The notes under the pieces were generated by a model, which was not told where the DNA came from, did no database searches, and saw nothing but the letters and a program-made list of their open reading frames with translations. A stretch of 64,000 bases of DNA, from the NCBI RefSeq assembly GCF_013450295.1, contig NZ_SKBR01000003.1, positions 124,001 to 188,000 on the forward strand, read 5' to 3'. Positions within the stretch are counted from its first letter, which is position 1. Each line of letters opens with the position of its first letter. The translations under genes and the position numbers were made by a program. Shown here piece by piece: positions 43,084-51,715 of the stretch. This DNA comes from Streptomyces sp. AJS327 (GTDB lineage: Bacteria > Actinomycetota > Actinomycetes > Streptomycetales > Streptomycetaceae).

Positions 43084-44550
43084 ATGAACGGTGAGATCAG
43101 CGGAGCCTACGAACAGCGGGCCGTCAGCGAGTTGGCCCGGCGGGTGACCGGCCCGGTGCTGATCCCAGGCGACCCGGCCTACGAGGCGGAGCGGTCCGGC
43201 TTCCAGACCCGGCGGCGGCACCGTCCCGACGTGATCGTCGGCGCGACCGGAGTGGCGGACGTACGGGCGGCCGTCGGGTACGCGGCGGCCCGGCGGCTGC
43301 CGGTCGCGGTGCAGGCCACCGGGCATGGCCTGGCGGTACCGGCGGACGGCGGGGTGCTGGTGACCACCGGGCGGATGACCGGGCTGCGGATCGATCCGGT
43401 GGCCCGCACGGCCTGGGTGGCGGCGGGGGTCTCCTCCGGGGACCTCGTCCGGGCCGCGGCGCGGCACGGACTGGCGCCGCTGAGCGGCTCGTTCCCCGGA
43501 ACCGGGGTCGTCGGGTACACGCTCGCCGGTGGATTCGGCCTGCTGGCCCGGCAGTTCGGGTACGCGGCCGACCGGGTGCGCCGGATCGAGCTGGTCACGG
43601 CGGACGGGGTCCGCCGTGAGGCGTCGCCGCACCGCGAACCGGAGCTGTTCTGGGGGTTGCGCGGCGGCGGGGGAAACTTCGGCGTGGTCACCGGCATGGA
43701 GGTCGAACTGCTGCCGTTGGAGCGGGTGTTCGGCGGGCGGCTGCTCTTCGACGGGGCGCACGCCGAGACTGTCCTGCGCGGCTGGCAGCGGTGGGCGGAG
43801 TCCGCGCCCGAGGCGCTGACCTCCTCCGCGACGCTGCTGCCGTACCCCGATCTGCCGCAGTTGCCCGAGGCGGTGCGCGGCCGCTACCTCGTACAGCTCC
43901 AACTCGCCTTCGCGGGACCGGTCGAGGAGGGGGAGGAGCTGGTGCGGCCGCTGCGCGAGCTGGCCCCGGTGGAGTCCGACACCCTGCGCGAACTGCCGTT
44001 CACCGAGTCCGCGACCATCCACGACGAACCGGCCGAACCGCACGGCTACCGGGCCTTCGGCGTCGCGCTCGACGGTGGGCTGGCGGGGTCCGAGCTGCGC
44101 TCCGTACTCGATCTGACCGGCCCGGGGGCTCCGATGATGTGCGTCCTGGGGATGCGGCACCTCGGCGGCGCCCTCGCCCGGCGGCCAGCGGTGGAGAGCG
44201 CGGTACCCCACCGGGACGCGCGCTTCCTGCTCAGCGTGCTGTCGGTCCCGGAGGGGCCGGAAGAGCCGGAGGGGCCGGACGGGCCGGACGGGGCGGGGGG
44301 CTCGCGGGGAGCGGGGGACGGCCCCCTCCCGTCCGGCGGGGACGCGGCGGTGACGGCGCTGCACGAGCGCGTACGCGCCGTGGTGCGCGCCCAAACGCTG
44401 GGGAGCTGCCTCGCCATGCTGTTCGGGGCGCAGCCGGAGGTGGTGCGCGCCGCCTTCCCGCCGGAGACCCACCGGCGGCTGGCCGCGCTGAAGGGCGCGG
44501 TCGACCCGGAGAACCTGTTCCGGCTGAACCACAACATCCCCCCGCGCTGA
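43084..44550 (+). CDS. FAD-linked oxidase, berberine-bridge-enzyme-like
   Basis: A 488-residue flavoprotein of the VAO/PCMH family. RHRPDVIVGATGVADVRAAVGYAAARRLPVAVQATGHG (about 46-83) forms the FAD pyrophosphate site; the GHG histidine is at the position used for covalent 8-alpha-histidyl FAD in this family. GYTLAGGFGLLARQFG and RGGGGNFGVVTGMEV are the remaining FAD contacts. The BBE C-terminus DPENLFRLNHNIPPR is intact. A Gly/Pro-rich insertion lies at about 393-418. ATG 43084 has AAGGGAG seven bases upstream. Cytoplasmic. The substrate is unknown; possibly induced via the divergent WYL regulator. Confidence 0.9.
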   Translation: MNGEISGAYEQRAVSELARRVTGPVLIPGDPAYEAERSGFQTRRRHRPDVIVGATGVADVRAAVGYAAARRLPVAVQATGHGLAVPADGGVLVTTGRMTGLRIDPVARTAWVAAGVSSGDLVRAAARHGLAPLSGSFPGTGVVGYTLAGGFGLLARQFGYAADRVRRIELVTADGVRREASPHREPELFWGLRGGGGNFGVVTGMEVELLPLERVFGGRLLFDGAHAETVLRGWQRWAESAPEALTSSATLLPYPDLPQLPEAVRGRYLVQLQLAFAGPVEEGEELVRPLRELAPVESDTLRELPFTESATIHDEPAEPHGYRAFGVALDGGLAGSELRSVLDLTGPGAPMMCVLGMRHLGGALARRPAVESAVPHRDARFLLSVLSVPEGPEEPEGPDGPDGAGGSRGAGDGPLPSGGDAAVTALHERVRAVVRAQTLGSCLAMLFGAQPEVVRAAFPPETHRRLAALKGAVDPENLFRLNHNIPPR

Positions 44551-44589
44551 GTCGCCGCCGCCGCGGGTCGGGTGTGAGCGAGCGCACGC

Positions 44590-44644
44590 GGCCCGCCCGC
44601 CGGGCTCAACGCCCCTCGTGGGGCCGGGTGTTCGGCGGGCGGCC
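44590..44644 (+). terminator. stem-loop after the FAD oxidase
   Basis: GGCCCGCCCGCCG (44590-44602) pairs with CGGCGGGCGGCC (44633-44644) with one bulge each side; a smaller GCCCCtcgtGGGGC hairpin sits in the loop. Confidence 0.6.
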
Positions 44645-44695
44645 GGGGTTCGGGAACCTCCGGGGCGGAGGTGGGGGCGGCCGTCGGGCGCGCAC

Positions 44696-44745
44696 CTACG
44701 AAGGTAGATGTACGATGAAGCTCAATTTGTAGGATGACTGGACAA
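44696..44745 (+). promoter_or_regulatory. AT-richer promoter/operator of the GntR gene
   Basis: A short AT-rich island in very GC-rich DNA. CTAC-gaag-GTAG (44696-44707) and TTGTAGG (44727-44733) share a core that could be bound by a GntR protein. TACGAT (44711-44716) fits a -10 box. About 120 bp upstream of the GntR ATG. Probably autoregulatory (inference). Confidence 0.45.
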
Positions 44746-44835
44746 CCGCTTTCCCGGCCGGGGACGGTCCGGCCCGGAGCGGCGGGACCGGCCCGACGGC
44801 GGGGACAGCGGAGGGACCGGAGGAGGGAAAGCGGT

Positions 44836-45849
44836 ATGGCGCTGCGGGCGGCGGAACGGCGGTCGCTGGTCGACACCGTCGTGGCCGAGCTGCGACGCCA
44901 ACTGGCCGCCGGGACATGGGAGGTCGGCGAGCGCGTCCCCACCGAGCACGCGCTCTCCGAACAGCTCCAGGTCAGCCGGAACACCGTCCGGGAGGCCGTA
45001 CGGGTCCTCGTCCACGCGGGGATGCTGCGCTCCCGGCAGGGCGAGGGGACGTTCGTCGTCTCCCGCGCCGACCCCGCCGAGGCGATGCGCGCCGTACGGC
45101 GCGCGGGCATCCGGGACGTCCTGGAACTCCGCATCGCGCTGGAGGCGGAGGGCGCCCGGCTCGCCGCGCTGCGCCACCAGCCCGGGGACATCGCGCGGAT
45201 GCGGGCCGCGCTCGCCGCCCGTCCCACCGCCGTACCGGCGGACCAGCCCCCGGCGGGGCGGCCGCCGGAGATCCCGCACGAACTGCACGCGGAACACGAC
45301 ATCGAGTTCCACATCGCGGTCGTGGACGCGGCGCACAACGCGGCGCTGAGCGCGACGTACGGCTGGTTCAGCACCTCCGTACGGGACGCGCTGGTCGCCG
45401 CGTTGAGCGACGGGCAGCTGCCCCCCATCGACGAGGCCGACCACCGCGCGGTGGTGGACGCGATCGAGAGCCGGGACGCCGCGGCGGCCGAGGCCGCGGC
45501 GCGGGCCCTGCTGGAGAAGCCGATGCGGGTGGTCGAGGCGCTGCTCGCGGAGCGCGGCGCCACCGGCACGCGCCTGGAGGACGCGGGCACCCGGCCGCTC
45601 CCGGCAGGCGCACGACCGCTCACTTCGGGCGCGGGGGCGCGGAATCTCCCCCCGGACACCGAGGTGTCCCCTCGGGACGCCGACGCGGGCCAGGGTCCGG
45701 CGGACACCGGCCCCGGCGCCGACACCGACCCCGACACCGGTGCCGACCCCGGCTCCGGCGCGAGCGCCGCCCAGCGTCCCACCCGTCCGGCCCCGGCCCC
45801 CGGCAGGAGCGCGGCCCGGGCGGACCGGCTGCCTCCGGGCGCCCCCTAG
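44836..45849 (+). CDS. GntR-family regulator, FadR subfamily, with long disordered tail
   Basis: A 337-residue regulator. The wHTH domain TWEVGERVPTEHALSEQLQVSRNTVREAVRVLVHAGMLRSRQGEGTFVV is at about 27-76. The FCD ligand domain (about 95-235) has the metal-binding pattern VLELRIALEAEGARLAA, EHDIEFHIAVVDAAHN and DEADHRAVVDAI. Residues about 250-337 are Asp/Gly/Ala/Pro-rich and absent from typical members. ATG 44836 follows GGAGGAGGGAAAG. It is upstream of and codirectional with the MFS transporter, its probable target. Confidence 0.9.
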   Translation: MALRAAERRSLVDTVVAELRRQLAAGTWEVGERVPTEHALSEQLQVSRNTVREAVRVLVHAGMLRSRQGEGTFVVSRADPAEAMRAVRRAGIRDVLELRIALEAEGARLAALRHQPGDIARMRAALAARPTAVPADQPPAGRPPEIPHELHAEHDIEFHIAVVDAAHNAALSATYGWFSTSVRDALVAALSDGQLPPIDEADHRAVVDAIESRDAAAAEAAARALLEKPMRVVEALLAERGATGTRLEDAGTRPLPAGARPLTSGAGARNLPPDTEVSPRDADAGQGPADTGPGADTDPDTGADPGSGASAAQRPTRPAPAPGRSAARADRLPPGAP

Positions 45850-46348
45850 CCGGGGCGGGCGCCGGAGCGGCCGGGACGGGCGCCGCGCTCACCCCCTCGT
45901 CCTGTCGGAACCCCGTCGTCCGGCGGGTCCGTCGAGTCCGGCGGTATGGCGGGTCCGGCGGTCCGTCCGACCGGCGGGCCCGCCGTCCGTGGGGTCCCGA
46001 CGTCCGTGGGGTCCCGCCGTACGTGGTGTCCCGACGTACGTCACGTCCCGCGCCGTCCGGCTGGTCCCGCCGTCCGCAGGTCCGTGCGGCCGCCGCTCCG
46101 GCCCGCCGCGCGCTCCCGGCCGCTCGCCGTCGCGGGCCGGAGCGCCGAGGGGCACCCCCGGTCCGGCGAGCACGCCAGGTTCCGCGTCACGTTCCGGGGC
46201 GGCGGCTCAGCGCGGTCGGACCCCGCGTTCGCGCGGGCCCAGCCCCAGCCCCGGCTCCGCGGCACCCAGCGCACAGCGCCCAGCACCCAGCACCCAGCAC
46301 CCAGCACGAACGCAGCACAGTGAGAAGTGAGAGAGGCACCACCCGCAG
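45850..46348. other. repeat-rich gap before the MFS gene
   Basis: A 499-bp region of imperfect repeats: ccgtggggtcccgacgt-like units at about 45985-46050, then a heptanucleotide array at 46267-46308. No gene is recognised. The MFS promoter must be here unless it is read through from the GntR gene. Confidence 0.6.
46267..46308 (+). repeat. heptanucleotide tandem array, six units
   Basis: Units of 7 bp: cagcgca, cagcgcc, cagcacc three times, cagcacg. The array ends about 40 bp before the MFS start codon and so lies in the 5' leader. Confidence 0.85.
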
Positions 46349-47650
46349 ATGTCCGTTGACCACACGGAAGGGCTGCTCGCAGCCGAACTGATCGACGCGG
46401 AGGAGGGGTCGACCCCGACTCCACCGGTCGCCGCCGCACGGCGGCGGCTGCGCGGCCACCGTGCGCTGCTGCTGACCGGGATCGTGCTCGCCTCCCTGAC
46501 GATGCGGGCGCCGCTGGCGGGAGTGGCCCCGGTGCTGGGGAGCATCGGTGAGCAGATGGGACTGACCGCGACCGCGAGCAGTCTGGTGACGACCATTCCG
46601 CTGGTGTTCATGGGGCTCACCTCGCCGCTGGTGCCCCGGCTGGCCCGCCGCTGGGGCACCGAGGCGGTGCTCACCGGCGCCCTCGTACTGCTCACGGTCG
46701 GTATCGCGCTCCGTACGGCGCCTCCGGCGGTGGCGCTCTTCGGCGGGTGCGCCGTGGTGGGCGTCGGCATCGCCCTGCTGAACGTCCTGATGCCCGGCCT
46801 GATCAAACGGGACTTCCCGAACAGTCCGGCCGGGATGACCGCGCTGTACTCCACGGCGATGATCCTGGGCGCCACCGCCTCCGCGGCGGCCGCCGTCCCG
46901 CTGGAGCGGGCGCTCGGCGGCTGGCAGGGCACGCTGCTCTCCTGCGCCCCGCTGGCGGCGGTCGCGGCGCTCGTCTGGCTGCCGCAGGCGGTCCTGCTCC
47001 GGCGGGGCGGCCCCGCGGGTGGTCCGGCGGCCGTGCCGAGCCCGCGTCCGGCGGGGGCGGCGCGGGAGCGGAGCCTGGCGCGCTCCGGACTGGCCTGGCA
47101 GGTGACGCTGTTCATGGGCGCGCAGTCGCTGATCGCCTATGTGGCCATCGCCTGGCTGCCGTTGATCCTCACCGACCACGGGATGGCCCCGGCCACCGCG
47201 GGGCTGGTCTTCGCCTTCAGCACGCTGGTGCAGATGCTCGGCTCCTTCGTGTTGCCGACGCTGGCCGGGCGGATGCGGCGGCAGCGGGCGCTGGCGGTCG
47301 CCGTGGTGGCGCTGATGGCCGCCGGGATCGGGGGCCTGCTGGTGGATCCGGTGGGCGGGGCCTGGCTGTGGGCGACGCTGCTCGGGCTCGGGCAGGGCGG
47401 CTCGCTCGGCCTCGCGCTGACCCTGATGGTGCTGCGGAGCCGGGACGCGCACGGCGCGGCGCGGCTCTCCGGGATGGCGCAGTGCTGGGGTTATCTGCTG
47501 GCGGCGGCCGGTCCGCTGGCGCTGGGCGCGGTCCACGAGCTGACCGGCGGCTGGACGGTGCCGATCGTGCTGTTGCTGCTGGTCTGCGCCGGACTGGTGC
47601 TGGTGGGCTGGGGCGCCGGACGGGACCGCACGGTCGAGACCGCCGGCTGA
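46349..47650 (+). CDS. CynX/NimT-family MFS transporter
   Basis: A 433-residue transporter with 12 predicted membrane segments from about residue 38 to 425. MRAPLAGVAPVLGSIGEQMGL and the loop RLARRWGTEAVLTGALVLL are typical of the CynX/NimT subfamily (cyanate, 2-nitroimidazole and related organic anions). ALLNVLMPGLIKRDFPN is the family's helix-4 signature. An acidic N-terminal extension (about 1-35) is cytoplasmic. ATG 46349 has only a weak GAGAGG far upstream. Probably under the control of the preceding GntR regulator. The substrate is unknown. Confidence 0.88.
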   Translation: MSVDHTEGLLAAELIDAEEGSTPTPPVAAARRRLRGHRALLLTGIVLASLTMRAPLAGVAPVLGSIGEQMGLTATASSLVTTIPLVFMGLTSPLVPRLARRWGTEAVLTGALVLLTVGIALRTAPPAVALFGGCAVVGVGIALLNVLMPGLIKRDFPNSPAGMTALYSTAMILGATASAAAAVPLERALGGWQGTLLSCAPLAAVAALVWLPQAVLLRRGGPAGGPAAVPSPRPAGAARERSLARSGLAWQVTLFMGAQSLIAYVAIAWLPLILTDHGMAPATAGLVFAFSTLVQMLGSFVLPTLAGRMRRQRALAVAVVALMAAGIGGLLVDPVGGAWLWATLLGLGQGGSLGLALTLMVLRSRDAHGAARLSGMAQCWGYLLAAAGPLALGAVHELTGGWTVPIVLLLLVCAGLVLVGWGAGRDRTVETAG

Positions 47651-47673
47651 GCCGGACCACGGCGGCGGCCCGG

Positions 47674-47707
47674 CCCCGGCGCGCGGCGGCCGGGCCGCGC
47701 GCCGGGG
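47674..47707. terminator. perfect bidirectional terminator hairpin
   Basis: CCCCGGCGCGCGGC (47674-47687) and GCCGCGCGCCGGGG (47694-47707) form a perfect 14-bp stem with the six-base loop GGCCGG, between the convergent MFS and ABC permease genes. Confidence 0.85.
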
Positions 47708-47711
47708 TGGT

Positions 47712-48440
47712 TCACTCGTCGCCCGCCAGGGTCAGCGTCCGCAGGGTCCGCGTGGCGAACCAGGCGCCGCCGACGGTGACGGCGAGCAGGGCGCACACCG
47801 CCAGCGGCAGGCCGACGGCCGAGGTGATCTCGGCGCCGCCCGCGACGCGTTCGGCCCCGGCCAGCGCCCACTGCTGCACGCTCAGCGTCTGCGCCCCGGG
47901 CACGACGCTGCCGAACAGCGCCTCCCAGATGAGCGCGTACAGCAGCCCGAACACCACCGCGTGCCGGGAGACCGTGCCCAGCAGCAGGAACAGCGCGCTG
48001 TAGGCGACGGCGGCGAGGACGGCGGCGAGCGTGTAGGCGGCCGCGATGCCCTGGCTGTTGCCGTTCAGGATGAACCCGGCGACGAGCGTGGGGACAGCGG
48101 AGAACGCGGCGGTCACCGCGATCGCCACCAGCAGCTTGGTCAGGATGATCGTCGACCGCTTGAGCGGTTTCGACAGCAGGTAGACGACGGAACCGTCGTC
48201 GATCTCCGGGCCGATCGCGCCGGTACCGGCGATCACTCCGACCAGCGGCACCATGACGGCGAGCGCGAACCCGCCGAGCAGTCCGGCGGCGACGGTGTCG
48301 TCCGCGCCCGCCAGGAGGCGGACCACCACCGCGACGACGAGCAGCAGCGCGGGGAGCAGACAGAGGATCAGCGCCCGCCTAGGGCCGAGCAGCGCCCGGT
48401 AGGTGAGCCGGGCCACCGTGGGGTCGTACAGGTCCTTCAC
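47712..48440 (-). CDS. ABC-2 type transporter permease (second system)
   Basis: A 242-residue membrane protein with about six helices. LLPALLLVVAVVVRLL, the motif GSVVYLLSKPLKRSTIILTKLLVAI typical of ABC-2 permeases, and helices ending in VGGAWFATRTL are visible. GTG 48440 has GGGAG 6 bases upstream and begins 11 bases after the ATPase stop. It is last in a four-gene run and pairs with the ATPase at 48452. Probably exports a lipid-like or peptide substrate; the actual substrate is unknown. Confidence 0.87.
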   Translation of the reverse strand: MKDLYDPTVARLTYRALLGPRRALILCLLPALLLVVAVVVRLLAGADDTVAAGLLGGFALAVMVPLVGVIAGTGAIGPEIDDGSVVYLLSKPLKRSTIILTKLLVAIAVTAAFSAVPTLVAGFILNGNSQGIAAAYTLAAVLAAVAYSALFLLLGTVSRHAVVFGLLYALIWEALFGSVVPGAQTLSVQQWALAGAERVAGGAEITSAVGLPLAVCALLAVTVGGAWFATRTLRTLTLAGDE

Positions 48441-48451
48441 CGTGACTCCCT

Positions 48452-49369
48452 TCAGGCCGCGACGAGGTACGAGAAGACGCTCTCCAGCGACTCGTCCGAG
48501 GGCGAGACGGTGTAGAGCCGGATGCCGTGCTCCCGGGCGACCCGGGGCAGCAGGGCGGTGAACCGGGCGAAGTCGATCGCCTGCACCCGCAGGGCGCGTT
48601 CGTTCCAGTCCAGCTCGATCCCGGCCGTCGACTCGTCCGCGATGAGCGCGGCGGCCAGCGCCCGGTCGTCGCTGGACCGCACCAGGTAGCGGTGCGGGCG
48701 GTCGGTCATCAGCCGGCGGATCCTGCGGAAGTCGCCGCTGGCCGCGTGCCGGCCGGCCACGATCACCTCGATGTGCGAGGCGAGTTGCTCGACCTCCTCC
48801 AGGATGTGCGAGGAGAACAGCACGGTGCGCCCCTCCGCGCCCATCCGGCGCAGCAGCTCCATCAGCTGCATCCGCTGCCGGGGGTCCATTCCGTTGAACG
48901 GCTCGTCCAGCAGCAGCACCGAGGGGTGGTGCACCAGCGCCGACGCCATCTTCACGCGCTGCCGCATGCCCTTGGAGTAGGTCGAGATCCGGCGCTCCTG
49001 CGCGTACTCCATCTCCACCGTGGCCAGGGCCTCGCGGGTGGCGGCCGGGGGGTCGGCCAGCCGGTGCAGCTCCGCGTTGGCGAGCACGAACTCGTAGCCC
49101 GTCAGGAAGTCGTACATCCCCTCCTGTTCGGGGACGATCCCGATCTCCCGGTAGACGTTCCGCTCGCCCCAGATCCGGGTGCCGTCCAGCGTGACGGAAC
49201 CGCCGGAGGGCTCCAGGAACCCGGCCATCATGTTGATGAGCGTGGACTTCCCCGCGCCGTTCGGGCCGAGCAGCCCGGTGACGCCCGGGGAGATGTCCAT
49301 GGTGATGTCGTTGACGGCGACGACGTTCCCGAACCAGCGGGACGCGCGCGCGATGTGGAGGGTGGTCAC
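48452..49369 (-). CDS. ABC transporter ATP-binding protein (second system)
   Basis: A 305-residue ATPase. Walker A GPNGAGKST (about 35-43), signature YSKGMRQRVK, Walker B VLLLDEPFNGMD and the H-loop SSHILEE are intact. The C-terminal 80 residues form an accessory domain that ends LESVFSYLVA. GTG 49369 overlaps the stop of the upstream permease (GTGA), so translation is coupled. Confidence 0.93.
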   Translation of the reverse strand: MTTLHIARASRWFGNVVAVNDITMDISPGVTGLLGPNGAGKSTLINMMAGFLEPSGGSVTLDGTRIWGERNVYREIGIVPEQEGMYDFLTGYEFVLANAELHRLADPPAATREALATVEMEYAQERRISTYSKGMRQRVKMASALVHHPSVLLLDEPFNGMDPRQRMQLMELLRRMGAEGRTVLFSSHILEEVEQLASHIEVIVAGRHAASGDFRRIRRLMTDRPHRYLVRSSDDRALAAALIADESTAGIELDWNERALRVQAIDFARFTALLPRVAREHGIRLYTVSPSDESLESVFSYLVAA

Positions 49370-50283
49370 AGCCCGGCCTTTCGGTAGCGGCGCAGCAGCA
49401 GCAGGTACGTCCCGCCGATCAGCGCCACGATGCAGAGGAGATACGCGAGGCCCTCGACGCCGGCCAGCTCGCGTCCCCCGGGGAAGAGGGTGATCCCCCC
49501 GAGGTAGGCGCCCTGGATCCCGTCCAGCAGCGAACCCGGCGAGCCGAGTCCGATCCAGCCGGTGAGGCCCCGCTGCTCCTGTTCGACGGCGATCTCCTGC
49601 AAGGCGCTGACCAGGAAGTACGGGACTGTGAGCACCGCGATGATGGCGGCGACGCCGAAGCCCCGGCGCGGAGTCACGGCGGCGATGGTCAGCCCGATCC
49701 CGGCGTGCAGCAGCGAGAACAGCGCGCACAGCACCAGTCCGCCCGCGAACTTCCCGGTCTGGTCGGCGAAGCCGAGTTCGCCCAGCAGCGCGCCCACGTA
49801 CAGCACGAGCACCGGCGCGGCGGTGAACACGAAGATCGCGGCGGCGAGCGCGGCGTACTTCGCCAGCACGTAGTCCTGGCGCTCGATGGGGCGCGAGAAG
49901 TACAGCGGCACCGTCTTGAAGCGGAGGTCGAGGGAGACCGCCTGCGGGGCCATGGCCGCGATGAAGATCCCGGTGACCGGCTGGAGCTGGAGCGTGTACT
50001 CCGAGTACCCGACGGCGAGTTCGTCCCCGCCGGTCGCCACCGCCACCGCCACGACGATCGCGGCGGGCATGCACACCACCACGAACAGCACCATCGGCAG
50101 CGCCTTGGACTTGGCCGACCGGCCGAGCCCGTAGGCACCGCGCAGCGACTGCGTGAACAGCGACAGGCGCGCGTAGCCACGCCCCAGCCGGGGCCCGTCG
50201 TAGTGCCGGTACCCGATGTCGTGGATGACCCCGTCGCCGCCCCGGGTACGGGCCGGTTCTCCCACCGAGGGTTCAGACGCCAT
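49366..50283 (-). CDS. ABC-2 type transporter permease (first system)
   Basis: A 305-residue membrane protein with a cytoplasmic N-terminus (IHDIGYRHYDGPRLGRGYA) and about six helices from 50 to 300. SLDLRFKTVPLYFSRPIERQDYVLAKYAAL is the ABC-2 permease core. ATG 50283 overlaps the stop of the ATPase by 11 bases and has GAGGGGACGAGC upstream. Translation is linked to both neighbours, forming a single transcript with two ATPase-permease pairs. Confidence 0.88.
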   Translation of the reverse strand: MASEPSVGEPARTRGGDGVIHDIGYRHYDGPRLGRGYARLSLFTQSLRGAYGLGRSAKSKALPMVLFVVVCMPAAIVVAVAVATGGDELAVGYSEYTLQLQPVTGIFIAAMAPQAVSLDLRFKTVPLYFSRPIERQDYVLAKYAALAAAIFVFTAAPVLVLYVGALLGELGFADQTGKFAGGLVLCALFSLLHAGIGLTIAAVTPRRGFGVAAIIAVLTVPYFLVSALQEIAVEQEQRGLTGWIGLGSPGSLLDGIQGAYLGGITLFPGGRELAGVEGLAYLLCIVALIGGTYLLLLRRYRKAGL

Positions 50284-51424
50284 GCTCGTCCCCTCCCTTC
50301 CCGGCCACGCCGGTCTCTCCTGCCGCGCCGGTCCGCTCCGCCGCGCCGGTCCGCCCCGTGGGCTCCTCGCCTCCCGGCCGTCCGCCGGGCTCCTCCCCCG
50401 GTTCGCCGCCCCCGCCGTCCGCGGGCTTCTCGGCACCTTCGGGGTCTTCGGGCTCTTCGGGGCCCGCGTCCGGCCCGTCGGCCGGTGCCGCTCCGAACAC
50501 CTCGGCGATCCGGTGCCGGCGCTGCTCCATCCGGACAAGTCCCAGGCCCAGCCGGGCCGTAACGTCACGGACGGTGTCGTAGACCGACTCGTCCGCCAGG
50601 TCCACCATCAGCAGATGAGCGGAGTCAGCCGCCCCGGACTCCGCGGACGGGCTGCCGAGGCGCAGCCCCGCCTCCGTCAGCGCGGCCCGCAGCGCGCCCG
50701 TCCCGTCCGGGCGCTCCTCCGTGTCGGTGACCTCGACCGCCAGCACCGCGGCGGCCTGCGTGTAGTCCGCGGTGGACCGGGAGCTGAGCAGCGTGCCCCC
50801 GTCGATGACCACCACGTGGTCGCAGGTGCGCTCCAGCTCCCCCAGCAGGTGCGAGGTGACCAGCACCGAGATGCCGAACTCCCGGTACACCCGGCGGATC
50901 AGCTCCAGCATGTCGTCCCGGCCCACCGGGTCGAGCCCGTTCGTCGGCTCGTCCAGGAAGACCAGCCGCGGGTCGTGCACCAGCGCCTGGGCCAGCTTGA
51001 CGCGCTGCTTCATGCCCGTGGAGTACCCGCCCATCGGGCGGTACCGCTCCTCGTAGAGGCCGACGTGGCGCAGGGTGTCCGCGGTGCGCTCGCGCGCGGC
51101 GGTCGGCGGCAGCCCGGACATCCGCGCCAGGTGGACGACGAACTCGGTGGCCGAGACGTCCGGCGGCAGACAGTCGTGTTCGGGCATGTACCCGACGCGC
51201 TCCCGGATGGCCAGCCCTTCACTGGCCACGTCCATGCCGAGCACCGAACCGGTTCCCTCGGTCGCTGGCGAGAGTCCCAGCAGGATCTTGATGAGGGTGG
51301 ACTTACCGGCGCCGTTGGCTCCCACCAGGCCGGTCACGCCCGGCTCGATACCGAGGGTCAGCCGATCCAGGGCGGTGACCTCGGGGAACCGTTTGCTGAG
51401 GTTGTCCGTGGCGATCACATTCAC
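50273..51424 (-). CDS. ABC transporter ATP-binding protein (first system)
   Basis: A 383-residue ATPase. Walker A GANGAGKST (about 34-42), signature YSTGMKQRVK, Walker B LVFLDEPTNGLD and H-loop TSHLLGE are intact. An Asp/Glu/Gly/Pro-rich tail of about 75 residues (from 310) is unusual. GTG 51424 lies six bases after TACGGT (51436-51431), so it may be leaderless; GTG 51418 is the alternative. It heads the four-gene operon. Confidence 0.92.
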   Translation of the reverse strand: MNVIATDNLSKRFPEVTALDRLTLGIEPGVTGLVGANGAGKSTLIKILLGLSPATEGTGSVLGMDVASEGLAIRERVGYMPEHDCLPPDVSATEFVVHLARMSGLPPTAARERTADTLRHVGLYEERYRPMGGYSTGMKQRVKLAQALVHDPRLVFLDEPTNGLDPVGRDDMLELIRRVYREFGISVLVTSHLLGELERTCDHVVVIDGGTLLSSRSTADYTQAAAVLAVEVTDTEERPDGTGALRAALTEAGLRLGSPSAESGAADSAHLLMVDLADESVYDTVRDVTARLGLGLVRMEQRRHRIAEVFGAAPADGPDAGPEEPEDPEGAEKPADGGGGEPGEEPGGRPGGEEPTGRTGAAERTGAAGETGVAGKGGDEHGV

Positions 51425-51655
51425 CCCACGACCGTATCGACGGCTCCCGACGGGGGCGTCCCCCCAGGGCCCCGAACCGACGTCCCCCTCAGGTCTGACA
51501 GCCCGTAAGGGAGGGTGTCCCCACGGACGACGCTCCCCTGACACCGCTCCGCGACGCCGGTTCGGAGTGGCTGCTGGCTGGGGTGGCGGCCGGTTCGGGC
51601 GGCCGGTTCAGGACGGCCGGGAGTTTTCCACAGCCCTTGACTGCGCCACGCCCCG

Positions 51656-51677
51656 TTGTCACATTCATCAGTGTCAA
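51656..51677. promoter_or_regulatory. possible operator/promoter of the M24-EphD operon
   Basis: TTGtCAC-(8)-GTGtCAA is an inverted repeat except for its central T in each arm. It overlaps a possible -35 (TTGTCA, 51656-51661) with TTACGC 17 bases on. It lies 40 bp before the M24 start, in the divergent ABC/M24 interval. Confidence 0.4.
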
Positions 51678-51715
51678 GTTACGCGCACGACCGCTCACGG
51701 GACGGACGGTTCGCG

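Noticed and set aside
46267..46308. CRISPR-like array
   Set aside because: Units are 7 bp and contiguous with no spacers; it is a simple tandem repeat.
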